Source of the DNA: Marinobacterium profundum | Lineage (GTDB): Bacteria; Pseudomonadota; Gammaproteobacteria; Pseudomonadales; Balneatricaceae | Reading direction: 5' to 3' | Length of the DNA stretch: 36,783 nt | NCBI RefSeq assembly: GCF_001528745.1 | Contig: NZ_BCNS01000123.1 | Coordinates: 1 to 36,783, forward strand | Shown here: in pieces, positions 16,578-24,610 of the stretch | Position numbering within the stretch: position 1 is the first letter of the stretch | Layout of the letters: each line of letters begins with the position of its first letter | Notes under the pieces: generated by a model | The model's input: the letters and a program-made list of their open reading frames with translations, nothing else | Told to the model about the DNA's origin: nothing | Database searches by the model: none | Program-made: the position numbers and the translations under genes

Positions 16578-17771
16578 ATGACTAAATTTACCAAATCGTT
16601 TACTCAGCAGGAGCCGATTCCCGAAGCGGGAATCGAGCGGGCGGTTGAGGTGATGCACAGCGGTCGCCTGCACCGCTACAATGCCCTGGGCGACGAGTTG
16701 ACAGAGACCGCACTGCTGGAACAGGAGTTTGCGGCCTACAATGACAGCCGATTCTGCCTGGCCTGTGCCTCTGGTGGTTATGCTCTGCATATTGCCATGC
16801 GCTCGATTGGAGTTAACTCCGGCGACAAGGTCCTGTGCAACGCCTTCACTTTGGCCCCGGTTCCAGGCGCCATCCATAATGCCGGGGCTATCCCCGTACT
16901 GGTTGAAACCACCGACGACTTCACCATTGATCTGGTTGATCTGGAAGCCAAGGCCGCGGCTGACGACGTGCATTACCTGATGTTGTCGCACATGCGTGGA
17001 CACCTGGTGGACATGGACAGCTTGATGGAAATTTGTGACCGCCACGGTGTTAGTGTTATCGAAGACTGCGCTCACACCATGGGTGCCACCTGGAAGGGGC
17101 GCAGAAGCGGCACCTTCGGCAAGGTTGGCTGTTTCAGCACCCAGACCTACAAGCACATTAACTCCGGTGAGGGTGGTCTGCTGATTACCGACGATGAGGA
17201 AGTGATGGCACGCGCCATCATGCACTCCGGCTCCTATATGCTCTACGACCGTCATACCGTGGGTCCTGCCCCTGAGGTGTTTGCGAAAATTCGTTTCGAA
17301 ACCCCCAACTACAGTGGCCGAATGGATAATCTGCGTGCCGCGATCCTGCGTCCGCAACTGAGTGATCTGGATCGCCAGTGCGATCGCTGGAATGAACTCT
17401 ATTGTGCATTGGAGAATGGTCTGCGTGCGATTGAGGGCGTGCGTGTGCCGCTGCGCCCCGAGGCGGAATATTTCGTCGGCAGCTCTTTGCAGTTTTCGTT
17501 GCCTGAACTGAACGCCGAGGCTTTCGCTCGATTCATTCGTCGCTGTGAAGAGCAGGGTGTGCAGATTAAATGGTTCGGTGATGCCGATCCCAAAGGCTAT
17601 ACCAGCCGCTTTGACAGCTGGCACTACCTGGGTGATGCACCGGCACTGCCGGCGACTGAAAAAGTGCTTGCGACCATGTGTGATATTCGTTTGCCGTTAA
17701 CTTTCAATGTTGAAGACTGCCAGGTTATAGCCGCAGTAATTGCAGAAGTTCTGCATGAAATACAGAGCTAA
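16578..17771 (+). CDS. DegT/DnrJ/EryC1-family PLP aminotransferase
   Basis: A 397-residue fold-type I aminotransferase. The PLP lysine is K192 in FSTQTYKHINSGEGG, preceded by the cofactor-holding VIEDCAHTMGA (residues 160-170) and the substrate-side SGGYALHIAMRS. The frame is open from 16542, but ATG 16578 has GGAAGAG upstream and begins MTKFTKSFTQ. Family members usually transaminate keto-sugars, which are neutral ketones rather than alpha-keto acids. In this operon, between an HpsN-like dehydrogenase and a racemase-like gene, a C3 sulfonate such as 3-hydroxy-2-oxopropanesulfonate/cysteinolate is a plausible substrate pair (inference). No sugar-nucleotide genes are present, which argues against a polysaccharide role. 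Confidence 0.82.
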   Translation: MTKFTKSFTQQEPIPEAGIERAVEVMHSGRLHRYNALGDELTETALLEQEFAAYNDSRFCLACASGGYALHIAMRSIGVNSGDKVLCNAFTLAPVPGAIHNAGAIPVLVETTDDFTIDLVDLEAKAAADDVHYLMLSHMRGHLVDMDSLMEICDRHGVSVIEDCAHTMGATWKGRRSGTFGKVGCFSTQTYKHINSGEGGLLITDDEEVMARAIMHSGSYMLYDRHTVGPAPEVFAKIRFETPNYSGRMDNLRAAILRPQLSDLDRQCDRWNELYCALENGLRAIEGVRVPLRPEAEYFVGSSLQFSLPELNAEAFARFIRRCEEQGVQIKWFGDADPKGYTSRFDSWHYLGDAPALPATEKVLATMCDIRLPLTFNVEDCQVIAAVIAEVLHEIQS

Positions 17772-17831
17772 CAGAGCTCGTCTGGCTTTGAGTAAACGGG
17801 AAAAACCAAAGAAGTCATTTAAGGTGCTGCA

Positions 17832-18536
17832 GTGAGTGAAAAAGTAGTCGGTATTATTGGTGGCATGGGGCCTGAGGCGACCGTCGACCTGATGCAGCGA
17901 GTTATTGAAGCGACCTCGGTGGAAGATGACGCCGATCATATTCACATGCTGGTGGACAACAACCCGAAGGTTCCGTCCCGTATTAAGGCGCTGATCGAAG
18001 GCACGGGCATCAGTCCCGGGCCCTGTATGGCGGGGATGGCCCAGGGGCTGGAACAGCAAGGCGCCGACTTTCTGGTCATCCCCTGCAACACGGCGCATCA
18101 CTACTACGAGGAAGTGGCCGCCTCGGTATCGGTGCCCGTGATTAACCTGATTCAGCTGGCGGCAGATACGATCAGGGCCCGGCAGCCTGAGCTTAAAAAA
18201 GTGGGCTTGCTGGCATCCAGTGCGCTGCGGATGATCAAGCTCTATGAGCCCTGGTGTGATGCTCTGGGAATTGAGATTGTTTATCCCGAGACAAGCTGCC
18301 AGGACTCCGTGATGCAGCTGATTCGCGACGTCAAGGCCGGGCGCAGCACCGATGCACAGATAGTGGAATATAACGCCGCGGCGCAGAACCTGCAGGCACA
18401 GGGGGCGCAATGCCTGCTGATTGCGTGCACTGAGCTGTCAGTCCTGGATGACAAGCTTGCATCCGACTTGCCCGTATATGACGCCTCGGACCTGCTGGCC
18501 CGGGAAATTGTCCGGCGGGTAAAGTCTGAGGCCTGA
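17832..18536 (+). CDS. Aspartate/glutamate-racemase-family protein (candidate cysteate racemase)
   Basis: A 234-residue PLP-independent racemase. The two catalytic cysteines are C85 in VIPCNTAHHYY and C199 in LIACTELSVL. The N-terminus GIIGGMGPEATVDLM and the substrate loop VDNNPKVPSR (residues 41-50) are as in aspartate racemase. GTG 17832 is the likely start. It is the last gene of the cuyA operon. Cysteate is the sulfonate analogue of aspartate, so interconversion of D- and L-cysteate ahead of the L-specific CuyA is the best hypothesis. Racemisation of aspartate itself, or an unrelated hydantoin/maleate-type reaction, cannot be excluded from sequence. Confidence 0.85.
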   Translation: MSEKVVGIIGGMGPEATVDLMQRVIEATSVEDDADHIHMLVDNNPKVPSRIKALIEGTGISPGPCMAGMAQGLEQQGADFLVIPCNTAHHYYEEVAASVSVPVINLIQLAADTIRARQPELKKVGLLASSALRMIKLYEPWCDALGIEIVYPETSCQDSVMQLIRDVKAGRSTDAQIVEYNAAAQNLQAQGAQCLLIACTELSVLDDKLASDLPVYDASDLLAREIVRRVKSEA

Positions 18537-18600
18537 GATCTGCGCTGAACCATAAGCTCATCTTCGAGGGCCAAGGCTGCCTGAATGCCTGATTCTTCAG

Positions 18601-18637
18601 GTGCAGGGTACGGCATCTATTATCCCGGACCCTGTAC
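18601..18637. terminator. Stem-loop between racemase and yeiH remnant
   Basis: GTGCAGGGTACGG (18601-18613) pairs with CCGGACCCTGTAC (18625-18637) with one mismatch and one G-T pair around an 11-nt loop. It is 64 bp downstream of the racemase stop. A similarly placed hairpin lies beside the intact yeiH gene at 25879-25907, so this may once have served two convergent genes. Confidence 0.55.
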
Positions 18638-18645
18638 TCTACTCA

Positions 18646-18659
18646 TCGTACCTCGTACC
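18646..18659. repeat. Heptamer repeat (TCGTACC x2)
   Basis: Two direct 7-bp TCGTACC units lie just right of the racemase-side stem-loop and 6 bp left of the yeiH remnant. They match in period, not in sequence, the repeats at 1179 and 32111. Confidence 0.5.
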
Positions 18660-18665
18660 TAAAGC

Positions 18666-18720
18666 GCTTAAGCCAGGGTTATAAAGCCCAGCACCAGCAG
18701 TACGATACAGATGGTTTCGC
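18666..18720 (-). pseudogene. Remnant of a yeiH 3' end (left 55-bp direct repeat)
   Basis: Read on the minus strand this encodes ETICIVLLVLGFITLA and a stop, the C-terminus of the YeiH-family protein at 25920-26942 (ETIFIVLLVLGFITLT). It matches 25918-25972 at 53 of 55 bases in the same orientation, and is closer to that copy than to the cuyA-linked copy. Nothing of the gene survives upstream of this piece. The two repeats bracket a 7.2-kb seven-gene cassette, so it marks the cassette's left boundary. Confidence 0.85.
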
Positions 18721-18769
18721 GGCCCAAGCATTAGCCTGGAGCCCATGACGCAGCAACTCTGCTTTATGT

Positions 18770-18787
18770 ATTAATCTGCGGATTAAT
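18770..18787 (-). terminator. Small AT-rich hairpin at the end of the NHL gene
   Basis: ATTAATC (18770-18776) pairs with GATTAAT (18781-18787) around TGCG, touching the stop codon of the NHL gene on the minus strand. It could end the cassette transcript, although the stem is weak. Confidence 0.35.
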
Positions 18788-19620
18788 TAATCTAGCGGCT
18801 CAAGTTTGGTCAGGCCGTCGGGGATCATATCGGCGATATAGATACTGCCGTTGTCGGCCTGTGCTAGGCCATGCCCATAGGTGCTGAAGGTACGGCATCG
18901 GCCGAGCAGTTCTCCGTCAGCGCTGAAAACCGAGAGGCGTGGAGTTTGATCCGTTACGTAAATCAGCCCCCCATAAACATCGAGTGCCATCGGTTTATGG
19001 ACGCCGGTAATTGAGCTCAGGAAGTCCCCGTCAGAGCTGAAAATTTGCACCCGGTTGTTTTCACGATCTGCGACAGCCACCCGGTTGCCTGCAAGAACGG
19101 CGACAGAGTGCGGCGTGGAAAACTTGCCTTCAGCGGATCCCGCGCCACCAAAAGAGTGGCTATATGTGAGCTCTGCCGTGAAGACGTGAATCTGAGAGTT
19201 TCCATAGCCATCGGATACATAGAGACAGCCCTTGCTGTCGCGCGCGCAGTCGGTCGGGTGATTGAACGGCTGACCCAGGCGAGGGCGGTTGTTGCAATGC
19301 AGGCGGTGAAGCACGCGAAAGCTGGCATCCAGCAGAAGTACCTGGTGCCCGTCTATATCAGTCACCGCCATCATATCTGCGCCCAGAGCGCGGATACCAT
19401 GCCCGAGGATGACTCCCTCGAGCATGATTGTTTTCACAAGCTCTCCATCCAGTGACAGGATGAGCAGCTGCGGTTTTTGTCTGCGCAGGGCTACCACTTG
19501 GCCGTTGAACACCGCCACGTCAGATATGCCTCCAAAGCTATATCCTTCAGGCAACCTGACGGGAGTCCGTTCCACGCGGTAAAAGCGATCGCCGAGACCT
19601 ACAATCTGTTCGTTCGCCAT
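18787..19620 (-). CDS. NHL-repeat beta-propeller protein
   Basis: A 277-residue six-bladed-propeller-type protein. NHL-like blades are clear in FNHPTDCARDSKGCLYVSD, FSTPHSVAVLAGNRVAVADR with ENNRVQIFSSDG, and HGLAQADNGSIYIADM. The blade phrasing resembles peptidyl-alpha-hydroxyglycine amidating-lyase-type domains and SMP-30/gluconolaconase-like proteins. There is no signal peptide, so it should stay in the cytoplasm. It is the last gene of the minus-strand cassette, 9 bp after the amidase. A lyase or lactonase acting on the compound imported by the TRAP system is possible; a binding role is equally possible. Enzyme activity is not shown by sequence. Confidence 0.75.
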   Translation of the reverse strand: MANEQIVGLGDRFYRVERTPVRLPEGYSFGGISDVAVFNGQVVALRRQKPQLLILSLDGELVKTIMLEGVILGHGIRALGADMMAVTDIDGHQVLLLDASFRVLHRLHCNNRPRLGQPFNHPTDCARDSKGCLYVSDGYGNSQIHVFTAELTYSHSFGGAGSAEGKFSTPHSVAVLAGNRVAVADRENNRVQIFSSDGDFLSSITGVHKPMALDVYGGLIYVTDQTPRLSVFSADGELLGRCRTFSTYGHGLAQADNGSIYIADMIPDGLTKLEPLD

Positions 19621-19629
19621 GGGGTGCCC

Positions 19630-20799
19630 TTACAGTGTGGGTTCAATTTCTGCTGCGGCATCCAGCAGGGCCTGATCCCGATAAGCAGGTGCAGTCAGCA
19701 TCAGGCCTGAACCCGCTGTGGTCTTGATTGGCAGCGAGAGCGAGCAGCCGTCCATGACATTGGCCAGAGTGGTGTTACGCAAAGCCAGCAGGTTTAAACG
19801 GTCGAACTCGGCGGGATCATCAAAAACGCCCAGCTGCGGTGGCAGAATCGCTACCGTGGGTAGCAGTATGCCTTGATCGCCCAATTCGGCGCGTGCCTCG
19901 GCGACGATGACTTTGCGCAGTGCCAGCGTCTGGGCGTAGGCGACGGCGCTGACCTCGTCGGCTCGATCCATACGAGCTTTGACGCGTGCGTCTATCAGTT
20001 CTGGCATCTGTTCATATTGGGCAGCGTGGTGCACGCGACTTTCCACCGCCGAGAAATGCCAAACGGGCAGTTTCTTGTAATTTTCAAGGAAGGCCAGCTT
20101 GCGCCGTTCTATGGTGAAGCCCAGAGCCTTCAGCTTTAAAACTGAGGCTTCAAACGCGGCAGCAACAGCATCGTCCAGATCGTTCATCCCAAAATTTTCG
20201 GGCACGATAAGGTGACGCAAAGGTGCGAGATTTTGCGCCGTGTCTATAGCCAGCACTTCGTAGGCCTTGCGCACTGTCGCCACATCTCGGGCCATTGGCC
20301 CAACGCAATCAAGTGTGTGGGATAGCGCTACGGCCCCGCGGGATGAGATTGTGGCCGCCGTGGGTTTCATGCCCACAACGCCACAAAATGCCGCCGGAAT
20401 ACGTAGCGAGCCACCGGTATCGGTGCCAAGCGCTATATCGATCTGCGCCGATGCCAAAGCCGCTGCGCCACCTGCTGTGGAGCCGCCTGCGATCGCCCCT
20501 GCAACAATCGGGGAAAGAGGCGTGCCGAAATGGGGGTTCAGGCCGAGACCGGAATAGGCGAACTCGGTCATATTGTTATGGCCTACCAAAAGACCTCCGG
20601 CTGCGCGTAGCCTGGCAACTGCATCGGCGTCCTGAGCAGCGGCTGGCAGATTCGCCCGGGCCCGTGAGCCCGCTTTGGTCACGTATCCGGCTACATCAAA
20701 GAGATCTTTGATGCCAAGCCGCAAGCCCGATAAAGGCCCTTTGGGCATATCTGCGGGGGCGAAAATCTGGGTGAAATTAATATTCTCTGAGGTGCTCAT
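19630..20799 (-). CDS. Amidase-signature family hydrolase
   Basis: A 389-residue amidase with an intact Ser-cisSer-Lys triad: K31 in LGIKDLFDV, cis-Ser S107 in GGSTAGGAA and nucleophile S131 in GTDTGGSLRIPAAFCG. The S107-S131 spacing of 24 equals that of FAAH. The protein is short for the family (GatA about 480), and no gatB or gatC is present, so it is not the tRNA amidotransferase. It lies between the TRAP large subunit and the NHL protein in one minus-strand operon. It probably releases ammonia or an amine from an imported amide. The exact substrate is unknown. Confidence 0.85.
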   Translation of the reverse strand: MSTSENINFTQIFAPADMPKGPLSGLRLGIKDLFDVAGYVTKAGSRARANLPAAAQDADAVARLRAAGGLLVGHNNMTEFAYSGLGLNPHFGTPLSPIVAGAIAGGSTAGGAAALASAQIDIALGTDTGGSLRIPAAFCGVVGMKPTAATISSRGAVALSHTLDCVGPMARDVATVRKAYEVLAIDTAQNLAPLRHLIVPENFGMNDLDDAVAAAFEASVLKLKALGFTIERRKLAFLENYKKLPVWHFSAVESRVHHAAQYEQMPELIDARVKARMDRADEVSAVAYAQTLALRKVIVAEARAELGDQGILLPTVAILPPQLGVFDDPAEFDRLNLLALRNTTLANVMDGCSLSLPIKTTAGSGLMLTAPAYRDQALLDAAAEIEPTL

Positions 20800-20810
20800 A
20801 GGTCAGGCCT

Positions 20811-22109
20811 TCAGTAGCTTAGTTCGACCAAGCCGGTTGCAATGACGGGGAAGAGGGTGAGCAAGACCACTGCCAGCACGAGCAGGCAGAAAAAGGGCGT
20901 TACCATGCGGGTGATTTCAAAGATGCTACGGCCTGTGAGGCCTTGAATCACGAACAGGTTGAAGCCCAGTGGCGGGGTAATTTGCGCCATTTCCACCACT
21001 ATGATCAGGTAGATGCCGAACCAGATAGGGTCGATGCCCGCAGCGATGACCGAAGGCAGAACCACGGAAGTGGTTAGAACCACAATGGAAATTCCATCCA
21101 GGAAACAGCCGAGCAGGATGAAAAACAGGGTCAGCACCGCGATCAGACCATAGGTGCTTAGCCCGCTGCCCGAGATGATCTGCGCCAGGGCGGCTGGCAG
21201 GCCGGAGAAACTCATGGCCGAGGTTAGAAATGCGGCACCCAGCAGGATGAAGCCGATCATGGCGGATGTGCGTGTGGCACCCATCAAGGCCTCGGTAAAG
21301 GCGCTCATGGTCAGTGATCGGCTCAGTGCCGCGATAACCAACGCACCCAGCACACCCAGGGCCGCAGCTTCGGTTGCAGTGGCGATACCCGCGTATATCG
21401 AACCGATGACGCAGAGGATCAGCCCCACAACAGGGATCAGCAGCCGCAGGCCACGGATGCGTTCGCCAATTGGCACGCGGGCTTCAGGGGGTGGCATTGC
21501 CTGCCGGTTCATCAGGGACCAGAAGATGATGTAACTCGAGAACATTGCCATCAGCATCAGTCCGGGCACCACACCTGCGATAAACAGGCGGTTGATCGAT
21601 ACCTGTGCTGCAACCCCGTAAACGATCATTACAACCGATGGCGGGATTAGCAGACCCAAAGTACCCGAGCCCGCGAGCGAGCCAATCGACAGCCGGTCGT
21701 CGTAGCCACGGTTCGATAATTCTGGCAGGGATATCTTGCCTATGGTCGCTGTTGTTGCCGCCGAGGAGCCGGACACAGCTGCAAAGATTCCGCAGCCTGC
21801 AACATTAACGTGAGCCAGACCACCGGGCAGTCGACCCAGCCAGGGGGCGAGACCTGAGAACAGGTTTTCGGCCAAGCGGGTGCGGTAGAGAATTTCGCCC
21901 ATCCATATGAAGAGGGGCAAGGCGGTGAGGGTCCAGTTGGCGGAGGCCGCCCACATGGTGGTCGCATAAATGGCGTCGACAGGGGTGGAGGTGAATAACA
22001 GAAAAACCACTAGCCCTGCGATCAGCAGTGCGACGCCGACCCAGACGCCAAGGCCCAGGAGCAGGAAAAGCACGCCCAAAAGGGTCGCGGCTTGAATTAA
22101 GCTGTCCAA
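20811..22109 (-). CDS. TRAP transporter large permease (DctM type)
   Basis: A 432-residue inner-membrane protein with about 12 hydrophobic segments and the DctM landmarks GCGIFAAVSGSSAATTATIGKI near residue 105 and LGLLIPPSVVMIVYG near 155, as well as MAQITPPLGFNLFVIQGL towards the end. It carries the sodium-driven transport channel. Its ATG lies 1 bp after the small-subunit stop, indicating coupled translation. Substrates of TRAP systems are organic acids, including sulfonates and N-acyl compounds; the adjacent amidase suggests an amide acid here. Confidence 0.92.
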   Translation of the reverse strand: MDSLIQAATLLGVLFLLLGLGVWVGVALLIAGLVVFLLFTSTPVDAIYATTMWAASANWTLTALPLFIWMGEILYRTRLAENLFSGLAPWLGRLPGGLAHVNVAGCGIFAAVSGSSAATTATIGKISLPELSNRGYDDRLSIGSLAGSGTLGLLIPPSVVMIVYGVAAQVSINRLFIAGVVPGLMLMAMFSSYIIFWSLMNRQAMPPPEARVPIGERIRGLRLLIPVVGLILCVIGSIYAGIATATEAAALGVLGALVIAALSRSLTMSAFTEALMGATRTSAMIGFILLGAAFLTSAMSFSGLPAALAQIISGSGLSTYGLIAVLTLFFILLGCFLDGISIVVLTTSVVLPSVIAAGIDPIWFGIYLIIVVEMAQITPPLGFNLFVIQGLTGRSIFEITRMVTPFFCLLVLAVVLLTLFPVIATGLVELSY

Positions 22110-22110
22110 G

Positions 22111-22707
22111 TCAGATCTCCGTCGTGGGTGAGGTGGGGGCGGTGATTTCGACCGGCAGGTTCAGCATCAGGCGAATAGCGCGTTCGGCCATAGCTGCGGC
22201 AAACAGAATGCTGCCTACGACCATCGCCAGCTGCGGTATCCACAGGGGCACTGCGACCAGTCCGATGCTGACGTCGTTGTAGCTGTAGCTTTCCTGGACG
22301 AACTGAAACAGCGCGAAGCTGCCCCAGACGAGCATCGAGCATGCGATCAGGCTGGCGAGGATATCGACCCAGCGCCCGTATGGCTCAGGGATCAAGCCCC
22401 GCACTGAGGTGACGCGGATGTGGTCGCCGTGGATCAGTGCCGAAGGCAAGGCGAGGAAGATCGAAGCACTCAAGGCCCAGGCCGCAAAATCGTCGGCTGA
22501 GGGAATTTGCTGGCCCACCAGACGCAGTGCAATCTGCGCTACGATCAGCAGTGCGATTAAGCACAGTGTGGCGGCGGCCAGGGCCCCGCAGCCTTTGTAA
22601 ATAGAGCGCGAGAGCGCCAACGGGTGTCTTGTGCATCCCTCTTTTGAGAAGAGGTGCCAGCGCTGGGCTGGCTCCTCTCTCGGCGTGGATTGAGTCGCCT
22701 TACTCAT
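22111..22707 (-). CDS. TRAP transporter small permease (DctQ type)
   Basis: A 198-residue protein with four membrane segments, beginning after a soluble N-terminal stretch of about 35 residues; conserved Q and D residues occur in RLVGQQIPSADDFAAWALSA. Its start codon overlaps the DctP stop codon (ATGAGTAA, 8-bp overlap), and its stop is adjacent to the DctM start, so the three TRAP genes are translationally linked. The N-terminal extension is longer than in many DctQ proteins. Confidence 0.9.
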   Translation of the reverse strand: MSKATQSTPREEPAQRWHLFSKEGCTRHPLALSRSIYKGCGALAAATLCLIALLIVAQIALRLVGQQIPSADDFAAWALSASIFLALPSALIHGDHIRVTSVRGLIPEPYGRWVDILASLIACSMLVWGSFALFQFVQESYSYNDVSIGLVAVPLWIPQLAMVVGSILFAAAMAERAIRLMLNLPVEITAPTSPTTEI

Positions 22708-23668
22708 GCAGTGCCTCTATTACCATCCGACCATCTTCACCTGCTTGCTCGGCCCATTCGGCGCTCATAGTGGCGGCTATTTTGGTGAAGTCAGCCTTCA
22801 GGCCCTCTGGGGTTGGGATAACCTGCATGCCATTCTCGGCCAGGGTCGCAGTGGCCTCTGAAGTGGCCTTTTCTGCCATTTCCCAGCCGCGTACTTCAGC
22901 CAATTCGGAGGCTTCCTGCAGTGCTGCGATTACATTTTCGGGCAGCGCATCGTAGGCCTTTTTGTTGACCAGAATGATGTTCTTCGGGATGAAGGCCTGC
23001 ACATCGTAGTAGTAGGGCACGTAGTCCCAAGCCTGACTGTCCACACCTGTTGTGGGTGAGGTGATCATCCCTGAGATAACACCGGTCGAAAAGGCTTGCG
23101 AAATCTCTGAGGTGGCGATGGTCGCAGGCACAGCGCCCAACATTTCCGCCAGGCGTGCAGTCGATGGGTTATAGGCGCGGAATTTCACGCCATTAAAAGA
23201 AGAGGCGTCTGTGACTTCGGACTTCATGTAGATGCCCTGGGGAGGCCAGGGTGCGGAATACAGCATCACCAGTCCCTCTTCAGCGAAGTTTTTCTCGTAA
23301 ATGGGTTTGGTCACGGCCCAGAGTTTTTTCGCGTCTGTAAAGTTGGAGGCCAGCAAAGGCACTGCGTCGGCGGAATAGATCGGGTCTTCGTTGCCCAGCG
23401 CCGAGACCAGAATTTCGCCGATGGGTACGATGCCGCGCTGGACACCGCGCTTGAGTTCCGCACGTTTTAGCAGAACCGAGTTCGAAACGACCTCAATGTT
23501 CAGCTCGCCATTGCTCAGGCGGGCCACGTCTTCAGCAAAGCTGCGGGCTGTTTGTGTCAGGTAATTATTGTCGGGCGCATGTGCTGACATTTTCCATGTT
23601 TCGGCAGATACGGACAGAGGCAGGGCAAGCATCGCCAGGGCGCTGGCGGACAAAAGAATTTTTTTCAT
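22700..23668 (-). CDS. TRAP transporter substrate-binding protein (DctP type)
   Basis: A 322-residue periplasmic binding protein. Signal peptide MKKILLSASALAMLALPLSV ending at SA (residue 22) precedes ETWKMSAHAPDNNYLTQ. The family's carboxylate-binding arginine is probably R164 in NGVKFRAYNPSTARLAEMLG, followed by ISQAFSTGVISGMITSP. The Arg indicates a ligand bearing a carboxylate or similar anionic group. First of the three TRAP genes, 75 bp after the EthD-like gene. The ligand cannot be named from sequence. Confidence 0.92.
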   Translation of the reverse strand: MKKILLSASALAMLALPLSVSAETWKMSAHAPDNNYLTQTARSFAEDVARLSNGELNIEVVSNSVLLKRAELKRGVQRGIVPIGEILVSALGNEDPIYSADAVPLLASNFTDAKKLWAVTKPIYEKNFAEEGLVMLYSAPWPPQGIYMKSEVTDASSFNGVKFRAYNPSTARLAEMLGAVPATIATSEISQAFSTGVISGMITSPTTGVDSQAWDYVPYYYDVQAFIPKNIILVNKKAYDALPENVIAALQEASELAEVRGWEMAEKATSEATATLAENGMQVIPTPEGLKADFTKIAATMSAEWAEQAGEDGRMVIEALHE

Positions 23669-23743
23669 AAGTGACTCTTATTGGGTTGAAAGTCGGGGAG
23701 GTGGCAGCGAGCTTGTGCCTGCTGTCCACCGGCCATGATTGCC

Positions 23744-24415
23744 TTAGGCAGACAACTCGCGCTGGTCCAAGGACCAAAGCAGGGAAAAGGTTTGTGCATC
23801 GTCGACCGCGTCGCCGAGTGCTTCACGCAGCAACTGCAACGCAGCCGCAGCGGCGGACTCGGAGCTGGTGTCTATGACAATGGCCGGTGCCAGAACACGG
23901 TTTTCGGTGTCCTCGGATGGCAGAGGGGTCGAGAGTTTAGTGTCGGGCACCAGGTATTGCCCATGCAGAACACCATCTATCTCCAGCGTGTTACTGATGA
24001 GTTTGGCGATCTGCGTAGCATCTATGCCAACTTCGCCAACCGGCTTGTTCAGCACAACCATGGCGACCTTGCTACCCGCACCAAAGCCTGCTTCCAGTGC
24101 CACCGACATAACACGGCGGCGGGTGTTCGACATGCGGGAGAAATTCAGATTCGACCAGCTGGTCTGCTGAGTGAAGGCCTTGCGGTATTCAGCAGTAGTG
24201 AAGCAGTCCAGTGCCTCGGCACGGTAAAGCGCCAGATAGCGGCGCGCTGTGCCTGAGTCTGCGCGGTAACGTCGAGCACCGCTGAAACCGGGGAGGCTGA
24301 CGCGCTCTTCCATGTGTTCGCGGTCATACCACTGGTTGAAGTCGGTCTCGTGGGTTGGGTCAATGTCGCTCCAAACGAAAAGTTGAGCGGCGTTCGTCGT
24401 ATCTGGCTTGGTCAT
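23744..24415 (-). CDS. EthD-like (dimeric alpha-beta barrel) protein
   Basis: A 223-residue cytoplasmic protein. Its N-terminal half, FVWSDIDPTHETDFNQWYDR then EHMEERVSLPGFSGARRYRA, matches the EthD/DUF4286-type ferredoxin-like fold with the WYdrEH signature. The C-terminal half (LHGQYLVPDTK, APAIVIDTSS) looks like a second, diverged copy. No catalytic function is established for most members; they recur in small-molecule catabolic operons. It is the first structural gene of the minus-strand cassette, separated by 195 bp from the LysR gene upstream. Confidence 0.65.
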   Translation of the reverse strand: MTKPDTTNAAQLFVWSDIDPTHETDFNQWYDREHMEERVSLPGFSGARRYRADSGTARRYLALYRAEALDCFTTAEYRKAFTQQTSWSNLNFSRMSNTRRRVMSVALEAGFGAGSKVAMVVLNKPVGEVGIDATQIAKLISNTLEIDGVLHGQYLVPDTKLSTPLPSEDTENRVLAPAIVIDTSSESAAAAALQLLREALGDAVDDAQTFSLLWSLDQRELSA

Positions 24416-24529
24416 AGGTGCTCTTTCAGTCAGTCAAGTCCCGCCGGGCCCGAGGCCACAGTTGCCTGCGGCGCATCGCAACGTTTGGCAGACGGTGTGA
24501 GTGTTGAAAACAGCATTGCCCGCAGCAGG

Positions 24530-24550
24530 TTTATTCACAAACGGAATAAA
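24530..24550. promoter_or_regulatory. Inverted repeat TTTATTC-N7-GAATAAA, candidate operator
   Basis: A perfect 7-bp inverted repeat with a 7-nt spacer lies in the 195-bp gap between the LysR gene and the EthD-like gene, about 115 bp upstream of the latter's start. Position and dyad form suit a LysR-type site for the cassette promoter. This is a candidate only. Confidence 0.4.
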
Positions 24551-24610
24551 TCGAACGGGCGTGATCAGATTTTCTGCGCAGGGATATTTCGAGCTGTGGT
24601 TGGCGGCCCG

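Noticed and set aside
18666-18720. Integrase attachment site in the strict sense
   Set aside because: The 55-bp repeat is equivalent to an att-like duplication in form, but no integrase gene or tRNA is present, so it is reported only as a duplicated gene end.
19630-20799. GatA subunit of tRNA amidotransferase
   Set aside because: It is too short, gatB/gatC are missing, and the neighbours are a TRAP importer operon.
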